From positions 1-45,735 of the forward strand of contig NZ_KB906617.1 in the NCBI RefSeq assembly GCF_000381525.1: a stretch of DNA of 45,735 bases, written 5' to 3'. The notes under the pieces were generated by a model. That model searched no databases, was not told the origin of the DNA, and saw only the letters and a program-made list of their open reading frames with translations. The position numbers were made by a program, and so were the translations under genes. Below, in pieces: positions 7,835 to 17,205 of this stretch; the stretch's first letter is position 1; each line of letters opens with the position of its first letter. The stretch comes from Peptostreptococcus anaerobius VPI 4330 = DSM 2949. Its GTDB lineage: Bacteria; Bacillota; Clostridia; Peptostreptococcales; Peptostreptococcaceae.

Positions 7835-8224
7835 ATGGCGTATGTACCTATTCCAAAAGACTTAAAGAAGGTAAAAACAAAGGTTGCATTTAACCTTACA
7901 AAAAGACAACTGATAGGTTTTACGATTGCAGGACTGATTGGAATACCAATCTATTTATTTATGCGAAAGGTTGTTCCAAATGATATAGCAGTCATCTTTC
8001 TCATTGTGTCCACTCTCCCTATATTTTTCATAACTCTTTTTGAAAAGGACGGACTTAGCTTTGAGAAATATTTTAAGTATATTTACCTTCACAAATTTTA
8101 TCAGCCACAAAAAAGAGTGAGAAAGGAGGTTTACTTTGAAAGACAAAAGAAAGATTCAGCAGCTAAAGTTAGAACAAAACCAAAAGAAGTTAAGAAGTCA
8201 AAAACAGGACTTAAAGCAAAATAA
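7835..8224 (+). CDS. prgI: PrgI-family protein (VirB3-like)
   Basis: This 129-residue protein has the start YVPIPKDLKKVKTKVAFNLT typical of PrgI, two membrane segments (about residues 28-45 and 50-68) and a basic C-terminus. In Gram-positive conjugation systems PrgI is the VirB3 counterpart and is always encoded just before the VirB4 ATPase, as here. Its last 89 bases overlap the start of virB4 in a different frame, so the Lys-rich tail (KVRTKPKEVKKSKTGLKAK) is coded on the same DNA as the virB4 N-terminus. Confidence 0.88.
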   Translation: MAYVPIPKDLKKVKTKVAFNLTKRQLIGFTIAGLIGIPIYLFMRKVVPNDIAVIFLIVSTLPIFFITLFEKDGLSFEKYFKYIYLHKFYQPQKRVRKEVYFERQKKDSAAKVRTKPKEVKKSKTGLKAK

Positions 8225-10565
8225 GGGAAAGTCTAAAAAAGACAGGAGCGGATTACTTGACCTTATCTTTAGGAAAGAACCGAAAAGATACACTGTTGAA
8301 GATACCATTCCCTACCTTAGACTTTTAAAAAGCGGGATATGTCAGATTGATGAAAAGCATTTTAATAAGAGTATCGCCTTTGAGGATATAAACTATCAGC
8401 TTGCCTTAGAAGAAGATAGAGATTTGATTTTTAATCAGTTTGCAAATTTTCTTAATTCCTTTGATCCAAGTGTCAGCATAGAGTTTTCATATATTAATCA
8501 GCTTGGCAGAAATGAAGAAATGAAATCAGCTATTCAAATACCGGATAAAAAGGACGGGTTTGACGATATTCGCCTTGAGTTTAGAGAAATGCTGAAAAGC
8601 CAGATTGTAAAGGGAAATAACGGACTGAAAAAATCAAAGTATGTAACCTTTACGGTGGAAGCGGATAATTTAGAGCAGGCAACATCAAAACTGGAAAGAC
8701 TGGAGATAGATATATTATCGAGTCTTAAAAGTATGGGAGTAAGAGCAGAAAGCCTTAACGGAGAGGAAAGGCTGAAGATACTTCATGATGTTTTAAATCC
8801 GAATAAGACCTTTGAATTTTCATATAAGGACTTAAAGAAGAAAGAAAGCACAAAGACATACATTGTTCCTGATGAATTTAACTTTACACCGTCAAGGTAT
8901 TTTAAGTTTGGAAAGTTTATTGGAGCGGCAAGTCATTTTCAAATCCTTGCAAGTGAGCTTTCCGACCGTATGCTTGCTGAGTTTTTGGATATAGATGATA
9001 ACATCAATATCTCTTTTCATATCAAGGCAATCGAGCAGTCGGAAGCCATCAAGATGGTAAAAAGAAAAAATACCGATATTGACAAGATGAAGATTGAGGA
9101 AAACAAAAAGGCTGTAAGGTCGGGATATGATATGGACATTCTTCCAAGTGATTTAATCACCTATGGAGAAGATGTAAAAAGCCTTTTAAAAGACCTCCAG
9201 ACAAGAGATGAAAGAATGTTTGTTGTAACCATTATCTTTATGAACTTTGCAAAGACGATTCAAAAGCTGGACAATACCATTTCTCAAATCAGCTCTATTG
9301 CCAATAAGCATAATTGCAAGTTAAAAAGACTTGATCACTCACAGGAGCAGGGCTTAATCAGTGTACTTCCACTTGGGGTAAATAAGATTGAAATTGACAG
9401 AGGACTAACCTCATCATCTACGGCAGTATTTATGCCTTTTACCACAGAGGAGCTTTTCATAAATTCGGCGAACAGTTTGTATTATGGACTAAATGCCCTA
9501 AGCCATAACCTGATTATGGCAGATAGAAAGAAATTGAAAAACCCGAACGGTTTAATTCTCGGAACTCCGGGAAGTGGTAAATCCTTTAGTGCAAAAAGAG
9601 AAATGGCAAATGCTATTCTTACAACCGATGATGATGTAATTATCTGCGATCCGGAAGGCGAGTACGGAAACCTTGTGCGTCAGTTTAAAGGAGAAGTCAT
9701 AAAGGTCAGTAGTAAGTCAAAAGACTACCTTAATCCCCTTGACATCAATATGAACTATGGCGATGGGGACGCACCACTAAAGGACAAAGCAAACTTTATT
9801 ATGTCTATGCTTGAGCTTGTCGTTGGCGGTAGTGGTCTTACAGCAGAAGAAAAGTCGGTTATAGACAGATGCCTTCCTAAGATTTATGAAAAGTATTTTG
9901 AAAATCCAAAGCCTTGTAATATGCCGATTCTTCAAAACCTATATGATATGTTAAAAAATCAGGAAGAAAAAGTCGGCAAGAAGCTGGCAACGGAAATGGA
10001 GATTTATGTAACAGGCTCTCTTAATGTATTTAACCATCAGTCCAATGTGGACTTAAATAAGCAGCTTCTTTGTTTTGATATTAAGGAGTTAGGCTCGCAG
10101 CTTAAAAAAATCGGAATGCTTGTTATTCAGGATCAGGTATGGAATAAGGTATCGCAAAACAGAGGAAATAAGGCTACAAGGTACTATATAGACGAGTTTC
10201 ACTTGCTTTTAAAAGACGAGCAGACAGCTTCCTATTCCGTAGAGATTTGGAAAAGATTTCGTAAGTGGGGAGGAATCCCGACAGGCATTACACAAAATGT
10301 CAAAGACCTACTGATGAGCAAGGAAATTGAGAATATCTTTGATAATACGGACTTTGTTTTAATGCTTAATCAGGCTTCAGGCGATAGAGAAATTTTAGCA
10401 AGGAAACTTAAAATCTCACAGCCACAGCTAAAATATGTAACCAATTCCAATGCAGGAGAAGGACTTTTGTTTTTTGGGAATACCATTGTACCTTTCCTTG
10501 ATAAGTTCCCGAAAGATACAATTCTTTATCAGAAGATGACAACTAAGCCTGAAGAAGTGAGGTAG
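8136..10565 (+). CDS. virB4: VirB4-family ATPase of the conjugation machine
   Basis: This 809-residue ATPase powers assembly of the channel and transfer. Walker A GTPGSGKS is near residues 475-482 and Walker B YYIDEFHLLL near 683. The N-terminal half resembles CagE/TrbE/VirB domains. The start is a TTG at 8136, five bases after AAAGGAGGT, inside prgI. It is followed four bases later by the CD1108-type hydrolase gene. Full length; no sign of damage. It is the counterpart of TcpF/PrgJ in other Gram-positive systems. Confidence 0.93.
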   Translation: MKDKRKIQQLKLEQNQKKLRSQKQDLKQNKGKSKKDRSGLLDLIFRKEPKRYTVEDTIPYLRLLKSGICQIDEKHFNKSIAFEDINYQLALEEDRDLIFNQFANFLNSFDPSVSIEFSYINQLGRNEEMKSAIQIPDKKDGFDDIRLEFREMLKSQIVKGNNGLKKSKYVTFTVEADNLEQATSKLERLEIDILSSLKSMGVRAESLNGEERLKILHDVLNPNKTFEFSYKDLKKKESTKTYIVPDEFNFTPSRYFKFGKFIGAASHFQILASELSDRMLAEFLDIDDNINISFHIKAIEQSEAIKMVKRKNTDIDKMKIEENKKAVRSGYDMDILPSDLITYGEDVKSLLKDLQTRDERMFVVTIIFMNFAKTIQKLDNTISQISSIANKHNCKLKRLDHSQEQGLISVLPLGVNKIEIDRGLTSSSTAVFMPFTTEELFINSANSLYYGLNALSHNLIMADRKKLKNPNGLILGTPGSGKSFSAKREMANAILTTDDDVIICDPEGEYGNLVRQFKGEVIKVSSKSKDYLNPLDINMNYGDGDAPLKDKANFIMSMLELVVGGSGLTAEEKSVIDRCLPKIYEKYFENPKPCNMPILQNLYDMLKNQEEKVGKKLATEMEIYVTGSLNVFNHQSNVDLNKQLLCFDIKELGSQLKKIGMLVIQDQVWNKVSQNRGNKATRYYIDEFHLLLKDEQTASYSVEIWKRFRKWGGIPTGITQNVKDLLMSKEIENIFDNTDFVLMLNQASGDREILARKLKISQPQLKYVTNSNAGEGLLFFGNTIVPFLDKFPKDTILYQKMTTKPEEVR

Positions 10566-10569
10566 GCTT

Positions 10570-12702
10570 ATGGGAAAGAAACTGAAAAAGGACTTTAAGG
10601 AAAGGCAAAGGGCAAGGATTGAAAAGGAAAGGCTGCAAAGTAATGGCGGAATAGAGCCTGAAGAAAATAAACTAAAGCATAATGATGATTACAGAGGGAA
10701 AATCGTCCATGACAAAGACAGATTTCAAGATAAGGTTCATGAAAAGGTCAGTAAGAGAAGTGCAGAAACTGAATTAAACGGAAAAACTTCTAAAAGAAAT
10801 GCAAGGTATAGAAGTCCTGAAACAGGAAGTGTAAGTCAGGAAGAAATCGGGAAAGCGGATTATGATACTGAGGTTAAGGATGGAAAAATCTATGATCCTT
10901 TAGGAAAAGACCTCGACAATGATGGGATTATAGACAGATATGACAATGACTTTAGGGACAGCGACTATTTTGAGTCAACCTATGATGTAGAGGACAACCT
11001 TCATCATAAAGCAGAAGATACAAAAGGCTTTTCAACAAGCCAAAAAGCTCAAAAGAAAAATTATAAGAGAAAAAATTATTCCGATAAGCTCTATACCAGA
11101 AAAAAGGACAAAGAAGCCAAAGAGGAAAAGGCTGACAATAAAAAAAGCGGAAAAGAAGCCATTCTTGATAGAGAAAAGAAAAACAGGCTTTCTAAAGAAC
11201 AGGAAAGAACTTTTAGGGATAAGGCTTCTAAGGTGTCCGCTTTATCAGGACTTGCTAAAGGAAGTGAAACCGTAAGAGATTACTTATCACATGGAAGTGA
11301 TGAAAATCAAGGGGTAGAGGCAGGAGAAAAAACAGCCGACACAAGCTCAAAACTTATTCATGGCATTAAGAACTATTCAGATAAGAAAAGAGCAAAAAAA
11401 GGATATGACCTTACGAATAAGGACTATAAAATCAGAAAGCGAAAATCCAAGTTAGAGTTTCGAGATGCCAAAGAGGAGCTGAAAAAGACACAGGAGTATC
11501 AAAAAGCAAATAACTTTAAGCGATTTCAAAAGCGAAAGCAGATGAAAGATTCCATTAAAAGGCAGAATAAGTCAAGGCTTAGAGATCGCATTAAGGAAGG
11601 GCTTATAGGAAGTCTTAAAAGTTCAAAGGAAGTCATATTAAGAAAAGCAAAGGGACTTATGATTATTTTCATAGGTCTTATTATTTTGGGAACTTTCTTT
11701 ATCAACTTTGCAGGAACGGGAATGACAGGCTTTATGAACTCCACAAGTTCTGTTCTTACAACAAGCTATTTGTCAAAGCCAAATGTCCTAAATGAAATCA
11801 ATCAGAATTTTTCCGCTATGGAAAGTGAGCTTCAAAATGAGGTTGATCATGTCAAAGAAAATTATCCCGGATATGACGAGTACATCCTAAATAACACAGA
11901 GTACATCGGTCATAATGTCCATGAGCTTTTATCCTACATTACATCAAGGTGTGGAGAAGTAAAGAATGTATCAGAAGTAAGTTCTGTATTAAATGAGCTT
12001 TTTAAGTCCATGTATGACCTTGAGTATAAGGAAGAAGTGGAAATCAGATACAGGACAGTTACAGATACCTATACCGATGAAGATGGAAACGAATATACCG
12101 AAAGCCATGAAGAACCTTATGAGTATAAGAAACTCATTGTAACCCTTCATAAAAGGGAAATGGACAGTATCATCAGAGAAGTCTTTGCGAACTATCCTGA
12201 TAATCTGAAACACTATGAAGCCTTATTCCTTGCTCAAGGCAATATGGGAGAAGCCTTTGGCAATAGCGACCTTATTGCTTCCAATGGAGGTATCGGAGGC
12301 GGAAAAGAGTATGAGGCTTCTACGGAAGTTCAAAAGAAGATTGTAAATGCTGCATACATTACGCCATCTCCGGGTGCAGGCTGGTGTGCTATGTGGGTAT
12401 CGCAGGTCTATCAAAATGCAGGACTTGGATATATCGGAGGAAATGCCTGTGATATGTACCGAAACTACACCTTTACATCAGATAAATCAAAACTCAAGGT
12501 AGGAATGCTTGTTGCAGTTGAAAGCAGTAGTAGTGGAAGCAGTGCAGGACTTACCTATGGTCATGTAGGAATTTATATAGGCGATGGCAAGGTAATAGAT
12601 AATATCGGGCGAATCAGAGTAACTACCTTAGATGATTGGATAGCAACTTTCTGCAAGCACCATCCTGTAGGTTTCGGCTTTCCGCCAAATGTAAACAGAT
12701 AA
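10570..12702 (+). CDS. CD1108-type membrane-anchored wall hydrolase with CHAP-like domain
   Basis: In this 710-residue protein the first 360 residues are highly charged and probably cytoplasmic. One membrane segment is near residues 365-385 (MIIFIGLIILGTFFINFAG). An outer region follows, with a C-terminal CHAP/NlpC-like domain at about 580-705. Its catalytic Cys is in GWCAMWVSQVY and the His in YGHVGIYIGDGK. Such enzymes, like VirB1/PrgK/TcpG, open peptidoglycan for the channel. Residues 108-145 hold a DxDxDG-type module (DLDNDGIIDRYDND) nearly identical to one at the end of the giant helicase. The N-terminal part is unusually rich in Lys, Arg, Asp and Glu. No conserved lysozyme domain is evident, so it may have one rather than two lytic domains. 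Confidence 0.85.
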   Translation: MGKKLKKDFKERQRARIEKERLQSNGGIEPEENKLKHNDDYRGKIVHDKDRFQDKVHEKVSKRSAETELNGKTSKRNARYRSPETGSVSQEEIGKADYDTEVKDGKIYDPLGKDLDNDGIIDRYDNDFRDSDYFESTYDVEDNLHHKAEDTKGFSTSQKAQKKNYKRKNYSDKLYTRKKDKEAKEEKADNKKSGKEAILDREKKNRLSKEQERTFRDKASKVSALSGLAKGSETVRDYLSHGSDENQGVEAGEKTADTSSKLIHGIKNYSDKKRAKKGYDLTNKDYKIRKRKSKLEFRDAKEELKKTQEYQKANNFKRFQKRKQMKDSIKRQNKSRLRDRIKEGLIGSLKSSKEVILRKAKGLMIIFIGLIILGTFFINFAGTGMTGFMNSTSSVLTTSYLSKPNVLNEINQNFSAMESELQNEVDHVKENYPGYDEYILNNTEYIGHNVHELLSYITSRCGEVKNVSEVSSVLNELFKSMYDLEYKEEVEIRYRTVTDTYTDEDGNEYTESHEEPYEYKKLIVTLHKREMDSIIREVFANYPDNLKHYEALFLAQGNMGEAFGNSDLIASNGGIGGGKEYEASTEVQKKIVNAAYITPSPGAGWCAMWVSQVYQNAGLGYIGGNACDMYRNYTFTSDKSKLKVGMLVAVESSSSGSSAGLTYGHVGIYIGDGKVIDNIGRIRVTTLDDWIATFCKHHPVGFGFPPNVNR
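10891..11004 (+). repeat. Shared 114-bp coding module, copy 1
   Basis: This stretch encodes 38 residues, from [13 protein letters not shown] to [11 protein letters not shown], and is very close in DNA and protein to 27235-27348 at the end of the helicase gene. The DxDxDGxxDxxDxD pattern is like thrombospondin type 3 calcium-binding repeats. Confidence 0.85.
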
Positions 12703-12714
12703 GGAGGACACAAT

Positions 12715-12951
12715 TTGAAAAAAGAACTTACAGCAGTAAAAAACAGAATAAAGAAATTAAAAGATAAAAAGGCTCTAATTGATGAAGAATTGGAGCCTTT
12801 GTTCATTCGTGAGGAAGAACTTGAAAACGAAGAAATTATTGCCATTTGCAGAAAGAACAACATTACAATCAGTGATTTAATGGCAAAAGTAAACAGAGAA
12901 AAAGCAGAAGTGAAAAAGGAGAAAACAAATGAAAACCAGTTTGAAAAATAA
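12715..12951 (+). CDS. DUF4315-family small coiled-coil protein
   Basis: This 78-residue, highly charged helical protein is built like DUF4315 proteins: an N-terminal coiled coil (VKNRIKKLKDKKALIDEELEPL) followed by NNITISDLMAKVN. The start is a TTG at 12715 after AAGGAGGAC. It overlaps the next gene by 23 bp. DUF4315 genes stand between the CD1108 and CD1107 genes in CTn-type elements, as here. Function unknown; likely cytosolic. Confidence 0.8.
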   Translation: MKKELTAVKNRIKKLKDKKALIDEELEPLFIREEELENEEIIAICRKNNITISDLMAKVNREKAEVKKEKTNENQFEK

Positions 12952-15118
12952 AAGAATTACAGCCATTGTTGTAGCTTTTACCCTGTTAATGGGTGGAGTT
13001 TTAGGGGTGTTAAAAGTTGGTGCAAAGACAGTGTTTGCGTCAAATGAACCGCCTGAAAAATATGAAACATATTATGAACTGAAATTTGAGGATCATACTT
13101 CAGATGACACCTTTAGAGGATTTTATCATCTCGGAAAAGGAAATAAGGAAGGTCAGCCATTGAACTTTAAATTTTCCTTATCAAAATCCTTTGAAGAAAA
13201 GGGCGGTGTAGTTCTCGATAAGTATAATGAAACCTTTACCAATGAGAATATGGACAAGGTAAATCAGTTAGATGATCTAAGATATATGACAAAGAAAACT
13301 TATCCATATTATCGAATTCATAATGTAGGGACAGGTGCTTTTACAAGTATCGTTTCTCCAAGAGATAAAGATAATTACTATATTGGAGATATTACAGAAA
13401 ATGCAGAAGAACGAACTGTAAAAGGAAAGAAAGCAAATGTCATTGTCTATACCTGCCCTGTTCTACAGTTAAATAGAAATATTGAGAAAGTAACGGTTGA
13501 TTATGAGGGAGAGCTTAAAGAGGAAACAAAGAACGCTATTATTGGCAGAGTAAAGGAAGCAAATCCCAATATCAACAATGTAAAAGAAATTAAGATTGTT
13601 AAAGACAAGCTGATTATTGAAACATGGAACAGATTTCATACCGGTGTACCCTACCTTGAATTACCTTTAGAGGATTTATATAAGAGAGTATCGAATGCGT
13701 CAACTCAAACAGACAATAAGGATACAAAGGATCAGGAAAGTCAGACAAAAAGTGAAGTAAAGGTCAAATATCAATATCAGGATGGAAAGGTATATAAGGA
13801 GTATTCAGCTTCCTTTGACAAAAATCAGGTGATTGACGCTTCTGATCTTGAAATGCTTCCTGATAACATGAGCTTTAATGACGATTTTGTAAACTACACA
13901 GTAAAAGGTGATGGAAGCGATAGTATTATCCGAATTGTAAAAAAGTTAGAAAGTAATGCTCAGACGCAGACAGAAAAGCCAAAAACAGAAGATAAGGGAA
14001 CTCAAACAGAGCTTAGCAAAGATGATATTTCAAAAATGGAAAAGGAATCTAAGGAACTTCAGGAAAAACTTGATAAGCTAAGTCAGGAGATTAAGGACAA
14101 GTATAAATTAAGCGACAAGCAAAAGGAGAAAATCAAAGACCTTGAGGAAAAAATAGATAAGCTGAAGGAAAAACTTGAGAAGGGCAAAAACGATAAGGAC
14201 TTATCGGCGGATATGAAAAAGGAGATAGAGAAGCTGACTGCGAAAATTAAGGAACTTGAGAAAAAGACGAATGAAGTTAGCAAGGCTACGGTTACACATA
14301 ATCCTACTGTAACACCAATCAGCCCTATCTCCGGAATGAAAACAGGAACAGGAAACTTCCCTCAAACATCGGTAAGTGATATGGGTAAAGGCTCATTATC
14401 ACAGGATAATACAGGAAAGATTACAAAGGACACAAATGTTAGCAAGACCGATGGAAAAGAAAAAGAAGTTCGTTATCCCAATAAGCTGACACCGAAACAG
14501 CCTGCCAATAACAGTAGTCAGGATTCCTCTATGGATGGTTCAAGTAAGACAGTAAATACCAATAAAGGAGTTGCTTCTGCTCCATCAAAGGCACGAGGAA
14601 CTGTTACGGAAAATAAGGATAATGCGAACAAGGATTATCCGATTCATCATGGAGATAGCAGTGATAAGGGAGAAACGGATATGTATTCAGCGGATGCAAG
14701 ACAGTTTGTTACCTTTACTACTAAGAATGGCAAGACTTTCCATCTAATCATCAATCACGATGAGGATAGCGAGAATGTTATGCTCCTAACAGAAGTATCC
14801 GAAGACGATCTTCTTAACATGGTTGAAAAGAAAGAAGCTCCAAAACAGGAAATTACAAAGGAAGAACCTAAAAAAGAAGAACCTAAGCCAGTAAAAAAAG
14901 AAGAAAGCAGCAATATGGGAACTTACTTAATTCTCATTCTTGTAGTAGCAGGAGCGTTAGGTGCAGGATATTATTTCAAGGTCGTTAAGAAAAAGGAAGA
15001 TAAGGAGCTTGAAGGCTTTGAGGAGGAAGATGATGATTTCTTTTCAGAGGCGGAAGAAAGCGAAAATGAAGTAGATGAAGCAGAAACAGAAGATAAGGAA
15101 GATGATGATTTGGAATAA
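12929..15118 (+). CDS. CD1107-type surface protein with DUF4366 domain
   Basis: This 729-residue protein has an N-terminal signal peptide (residues 1-36, hydrophobic core ITAIVVAFTLLMGGVLGVL, likely cleavage after VFA). Its extracellular region has TQT-rich linkers near 255-265 and 345-360. A long coiled coil follows at about 370-450, then a Ser/Pro/Thr-rich stretch. The DUF4366-like domain at about 585-640 (ARQFVTFTTKNGKTFHLIINHDE) precedes a membrane segment near 665-690 and an acidic cytoplasmic tail. It probably extends from the membrane through the wall and may help contact between cells or hold the channel. Full length. Function is inferred from topology and place in the transfer operon. 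Confidence 0.83.
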   Translation: MKTSLKNKRITAIVVAFTLLMGGVLGVLKVGAKTVFASNEPPEKYETYYELKFEDHTSDDTFRGFYHLGKGNKEGQPLNFKFSLSKSFEEKGGVVLDKYNETFTNENMDKVNQLDDLRYMTKKTYPYYRIHNVGTGAFTSIVSPRDKDNYYIGDITENAEERTVKGKKANVIVYTCPVLQLNRNIEKVTVDYEGELKEETKNAIIGRVKEANPNINNVKEIKIVKDKLIIETWNRFHTGVPYLELPLEDLYKRVSNASTQTDNKDTKDQESQTKSEVKVKYQYQDGKVYKEYSASFDKNQVIDASDLEMLPDNMSFNDDFVNYTVKGDGSDSIIRIVKKLESNAQTQTEKPKTEDKGTQTELSKDDISKMEKESKELQEKLDKLSQEIKDKYKLSDKQKEKIKDLEEKIDKLKEKLEKGKNDKDLSADMKKEIEKLTAKIKELEKKTNEVSKATVTHNPTVTPISPISGMKTGTGNFPQTSVSDMGKGSLSQDNTGKITKDTNVSKTDGKEKEVRYPNKLTPKQPANNSSQDSSMDGSSKTVNTNKGVASAPSKARGTVTENKDNANKDYPIHHGDSSDKGETDMYSADARQFVTFTTKNGKTFHLIINHDEDSENVMLLTEVSEDDLLNMVEKKEAPKQEITKEEPKKEEPKPVKKEESSNMGTYLILILVVAGALGAGYYFKVVKKKEDKELEGFEEEDDDFFSEAEESENEVDEAETEDKEDDDLE

Positions 15119-15158
15119 ATTTGCACCCAAAACCATCTCATATTTGGTGTAAAAGACA

Positions 15159-15190
15159 GGGCGGGAGAGTAACATCTTTCGCCCTTTTAT
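15159..15190 (+). terminator. Terminator-like hairpin before topB
   Basis: The stem GGGCGGGAGA / TCTTTCGCCC (15159-15168, 15175-15184; two G-U pairs, loop GTAACA) is followed by TTTTATATTG and the CAGGAGGAC site of topB. A smaller CACCCAAA / TTTGGTG hairpin lies at 15124-15149. Confidence 0.65.
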
Positions 15191-15216
15191 ATTGAAAAAC
15201 AGGAGGACAAATATAT

Positions 15217-16923
15217 ATGAAACTTGTAATTGCTGAAAAGCCAAGTGTTGCAATTTCTATTGCAAAAGTAATTGGAGCAACAAAAAAGAAATACGGATAC
15301 TATGAGGGAAACAGATACAAGGTGAGCTGGTGTGTCGGACATTTAATTCAGATGGCAAATCCAGAAAGCTATGATGAAAAGTACGCAAAGTGGAATATGG
15401 CGGATTTACCGATTATCCCAAGAGAATATAAGTATGAGATTGCAAAGTCCACAAAGAAACAATTTACGATTCTTAAAAAGCTCATGAACGATAAGGACAT
15501 AGACATCGTGATAAATGCTTGCGATGCAGGGCGTGAGGGAGAAGCAATCTTCAGGCTTGTCTATAATCAGGCAAATTGTAAAAAGAAGATGAAACGCCTT
15601 TGGATTTCGTCAATGGAAGATAGTGCAATTAAAGAGGGCTTTGATAACCTAAAAGATGGAAGTTCTTACGATAATCTTTTTGAGTCTGCACAAGCAAGAG
15701 CAATAGCAGATTGGATTGTGGGAATGAATTTAAGCAGACTGTATTCGTGCCTATATAAACAGAGTTATTCTGTTGGGAGGGTACAAACACCAACTCTTGC
15801 CATGATTGTAAATAGAGATGATGAGATAGCCAATTTTAAGAAAGAAAAATATTATACAGTGGAATTAAGTCTTAATGGCTTTACACTATCAACAGATAGA
15901 ATTGATGATGAGGTTACTGCTGAACAGCTCTTAAATTTAGTAGGTGATAAGATAGAAATTACCGATGTTATTCAAAAGGAAAAGATAACAAAGCCTGATT
16001 TGTCTTTTGACCTTACAACACTTCAAAGAGAGTGCAATAAGTATTTTGGATACTCAGCTAAGCAGACACTTGATTATGCTCAAAGTCTTTACGAAAAGAA
16101 ACTGATTACCTATCCAAGAACAGACAGCAGATTCCTTACTGAAGATATGATTGTAAGTACGGTTAATAACATTTTAGGAAAGAATGATTTTGACACAGGG
16201 CGTATCAAGACGGTATTTAACTCTAAAAAGGTTACAGATCATCATGCGATTATACCGACAGAAAGCAGTATGAATGAGGACTTAACTTCTCTTCCGGAAA
16301 GTGAATTGAAGGTATATGAACTTATTTTAAATAAGCTACATGCAAGTGTAGGCTATCCTTTAATTGAGAATGCAATGAAGATTGTGGCTGAATTTGATAG
16401 CTTTACTTTTACAAGCTCAGGCAAGACAATTAAAGATGAAGGTTTTACAAAATATCTTAAAGAATATAAGTCTAAGAAAAATGAAGATATGGCACTTCCT
16501 GATGTGAACATTGGTGATGTATTGAGCATTGAAAACAAGGAAATAAAAGAAAAGTACACTCAACCGGCTAAGCATTTTACGGAAGATCTTCTCCTAAAGG
16601 CGATGGAGCTTGCAGGAAATGACGCATTGGAAAAAGGAGTAGAGGTTGAGCGAAAAGGACTTGGAACACCTGCAACAAGAGCAGGGATTATTGAAAATCT
16701 GATTTTCAAGGGATTTGTAGAAAGAGATAAAAAGAACCTTATTGCTACACATAAGGGAATCAGCCTTGTAACGATTGTAGCTGATACTTTTAAATCAGCA
16801 GAAACAACAGCAAAGTGGGAAATGGAGTTATCGGATATTGCACAGGGAAAATCATCAAAGAAAAATTTTTTAGAGGCAATTGAAACTGAGATAAAAGAAG
16901 TGGTTTCAACTTATATCAAGTAA
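15217..16923 (+). CDS. topB: DNA topoisomerase III (type IA)
   Basis: This 568-residue type IA topoisomerase has a Toprim domain at residues 1-135 (KLVIAEKPSVA at the start and DAGREGE near 105-111). The active-site Tyr299 is in LITYPRTDSRFL. The enzyme passes or decatenates single strands and is common in Gram-positive ICEs and plasmids, where it may resolve replication or transfer intermediates. It is somewhat shorter than host TopB and lacks C-terminal zinc fingers. The ATG follows CAGGAGGAC. Intact. Confidence 0.92.
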   Translation: MKLVIAEKPSVAISIAKVIGATKKKYGYYEGNRYKVSWCVGHLIQMANPESYDEKYAKWNMADLPIIPREYKYEIAKSTKKQFTILKKLMNDKDIDIVINACDAGREGEAIFRLVYNQANCKKKMKRLWISSMEDSAIKEGFDNLKDGSSYDNLFESAQARAIADWIVGMNLSRLYSCLYKQSYSVGRVQTPTLAMIVNRDDEIANFKKEKYYTVELSLNGFTLSTDRIDDEVTAEQLLNLVGDKIEITDVIQKEKITKPDLSFDLTTLQRECNKYFGYSAKQTLDYAQSLYEKKLITYPRTDSRFLTEDMIVSTVNNILGKNDFDTGRIKTVFNSKKVTDHHAIIPTESSMNEDLTSLPESELKVYELILNKLHASVGYPLIENAMKIVAEFDSFTFTSSGKTIKDEGFTKYLKEYKSKKNEDMALPDVNIGDVLSIENKEIKEKYTQPAKHFTEDLLLKAMELAGNDALEKGVEVERKGLGTPATRAGIIENLIFKGFVERDKKNLIATHKGISLVTIVADTFKSAETTAKWEMELSDIAQGKSSKKNFLEAIETEIKEVVSTYIK

Positions 16924-16962
16924 GATGGCACTAATTTCAAGGTGGAAAAAATGCCCTAAAAA

Positions 16963-16971
16963 TGCTATAAT
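16963..16971 (+). promoter_or_regulatory. Extended -10 promoter for the AbrB gene
   Basis: TGCTATAAT (TG at 16963-16964, TATAAT at 16966-16971) lies about 35 bp before the AbrB start at 17007. No good -35 is visible. It would give the AbrB and ATP-binding genes their own transcript. Confidence 0.5.
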
Positions 16972-17006
16972 CTTTTGTAGGAAAAGTAGGGCGAAAGGAA
17001 ACGGGT

Positions 17007-17186
17007 ATGAAAGATACATTTATGGATACTGCAAAAGTTATGTCAAAAGGGCAGGTTACTATTCCGAAAAGGATAAGAGAACTTTTGGACTTACAAAATG
17101 GAGATTATGTTACTTTTGTAGTTAATAACGATAAAGTGCAAATTCAAAACTCCAAGACTTTTATTGAAGAAAACATTGATAAATAA
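17007..17186 (+). CDS. AbrB/MazE-type DNA-binding protein
   Basis: This 59-residue protein is a SpoVT/AbrB swapped-hairpin domain: residues 10-40 read VMSKGQVTIPKRIRELLDLQ, then NGDYVTFVV. Such proteins bind DNA as dimers and act as transition-state regulators or as antitoxins. The ATG at 17007 follows GCGAAAGGAA. It is followed 19 bp later by the ATP-binding gene, so the two form a small unit that may be self-regulated. A longer overlapping frame at 16925 is not the real gene. Confidence 0.8.
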   Translation: MKDTFMDTAKVMSKGQVTIPKRIRELLDLQNGDYVTFVVNNDKVQIQNSKTFIEENIDK

Positions 17187-17205
17187 AGGTGGTGAAATAA
17201 CACAG

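Noticed and set aside
14083-14283. 66-codon minus-strand ORF in the DUF4366 gene
   Set aside because: A mirror of the Lys/Glu coiled coil, rich in Ser, Phe and Leu; typical antisense shadow.
16925-17125. 66-codon ORF starting right after topB
   Set aside because: It overlaps the AbrB gene in another frame, has no ribosome binding site and a Cys/Lys-rich product without family likeness; the AbrB frame at 17007 has both site and motif.
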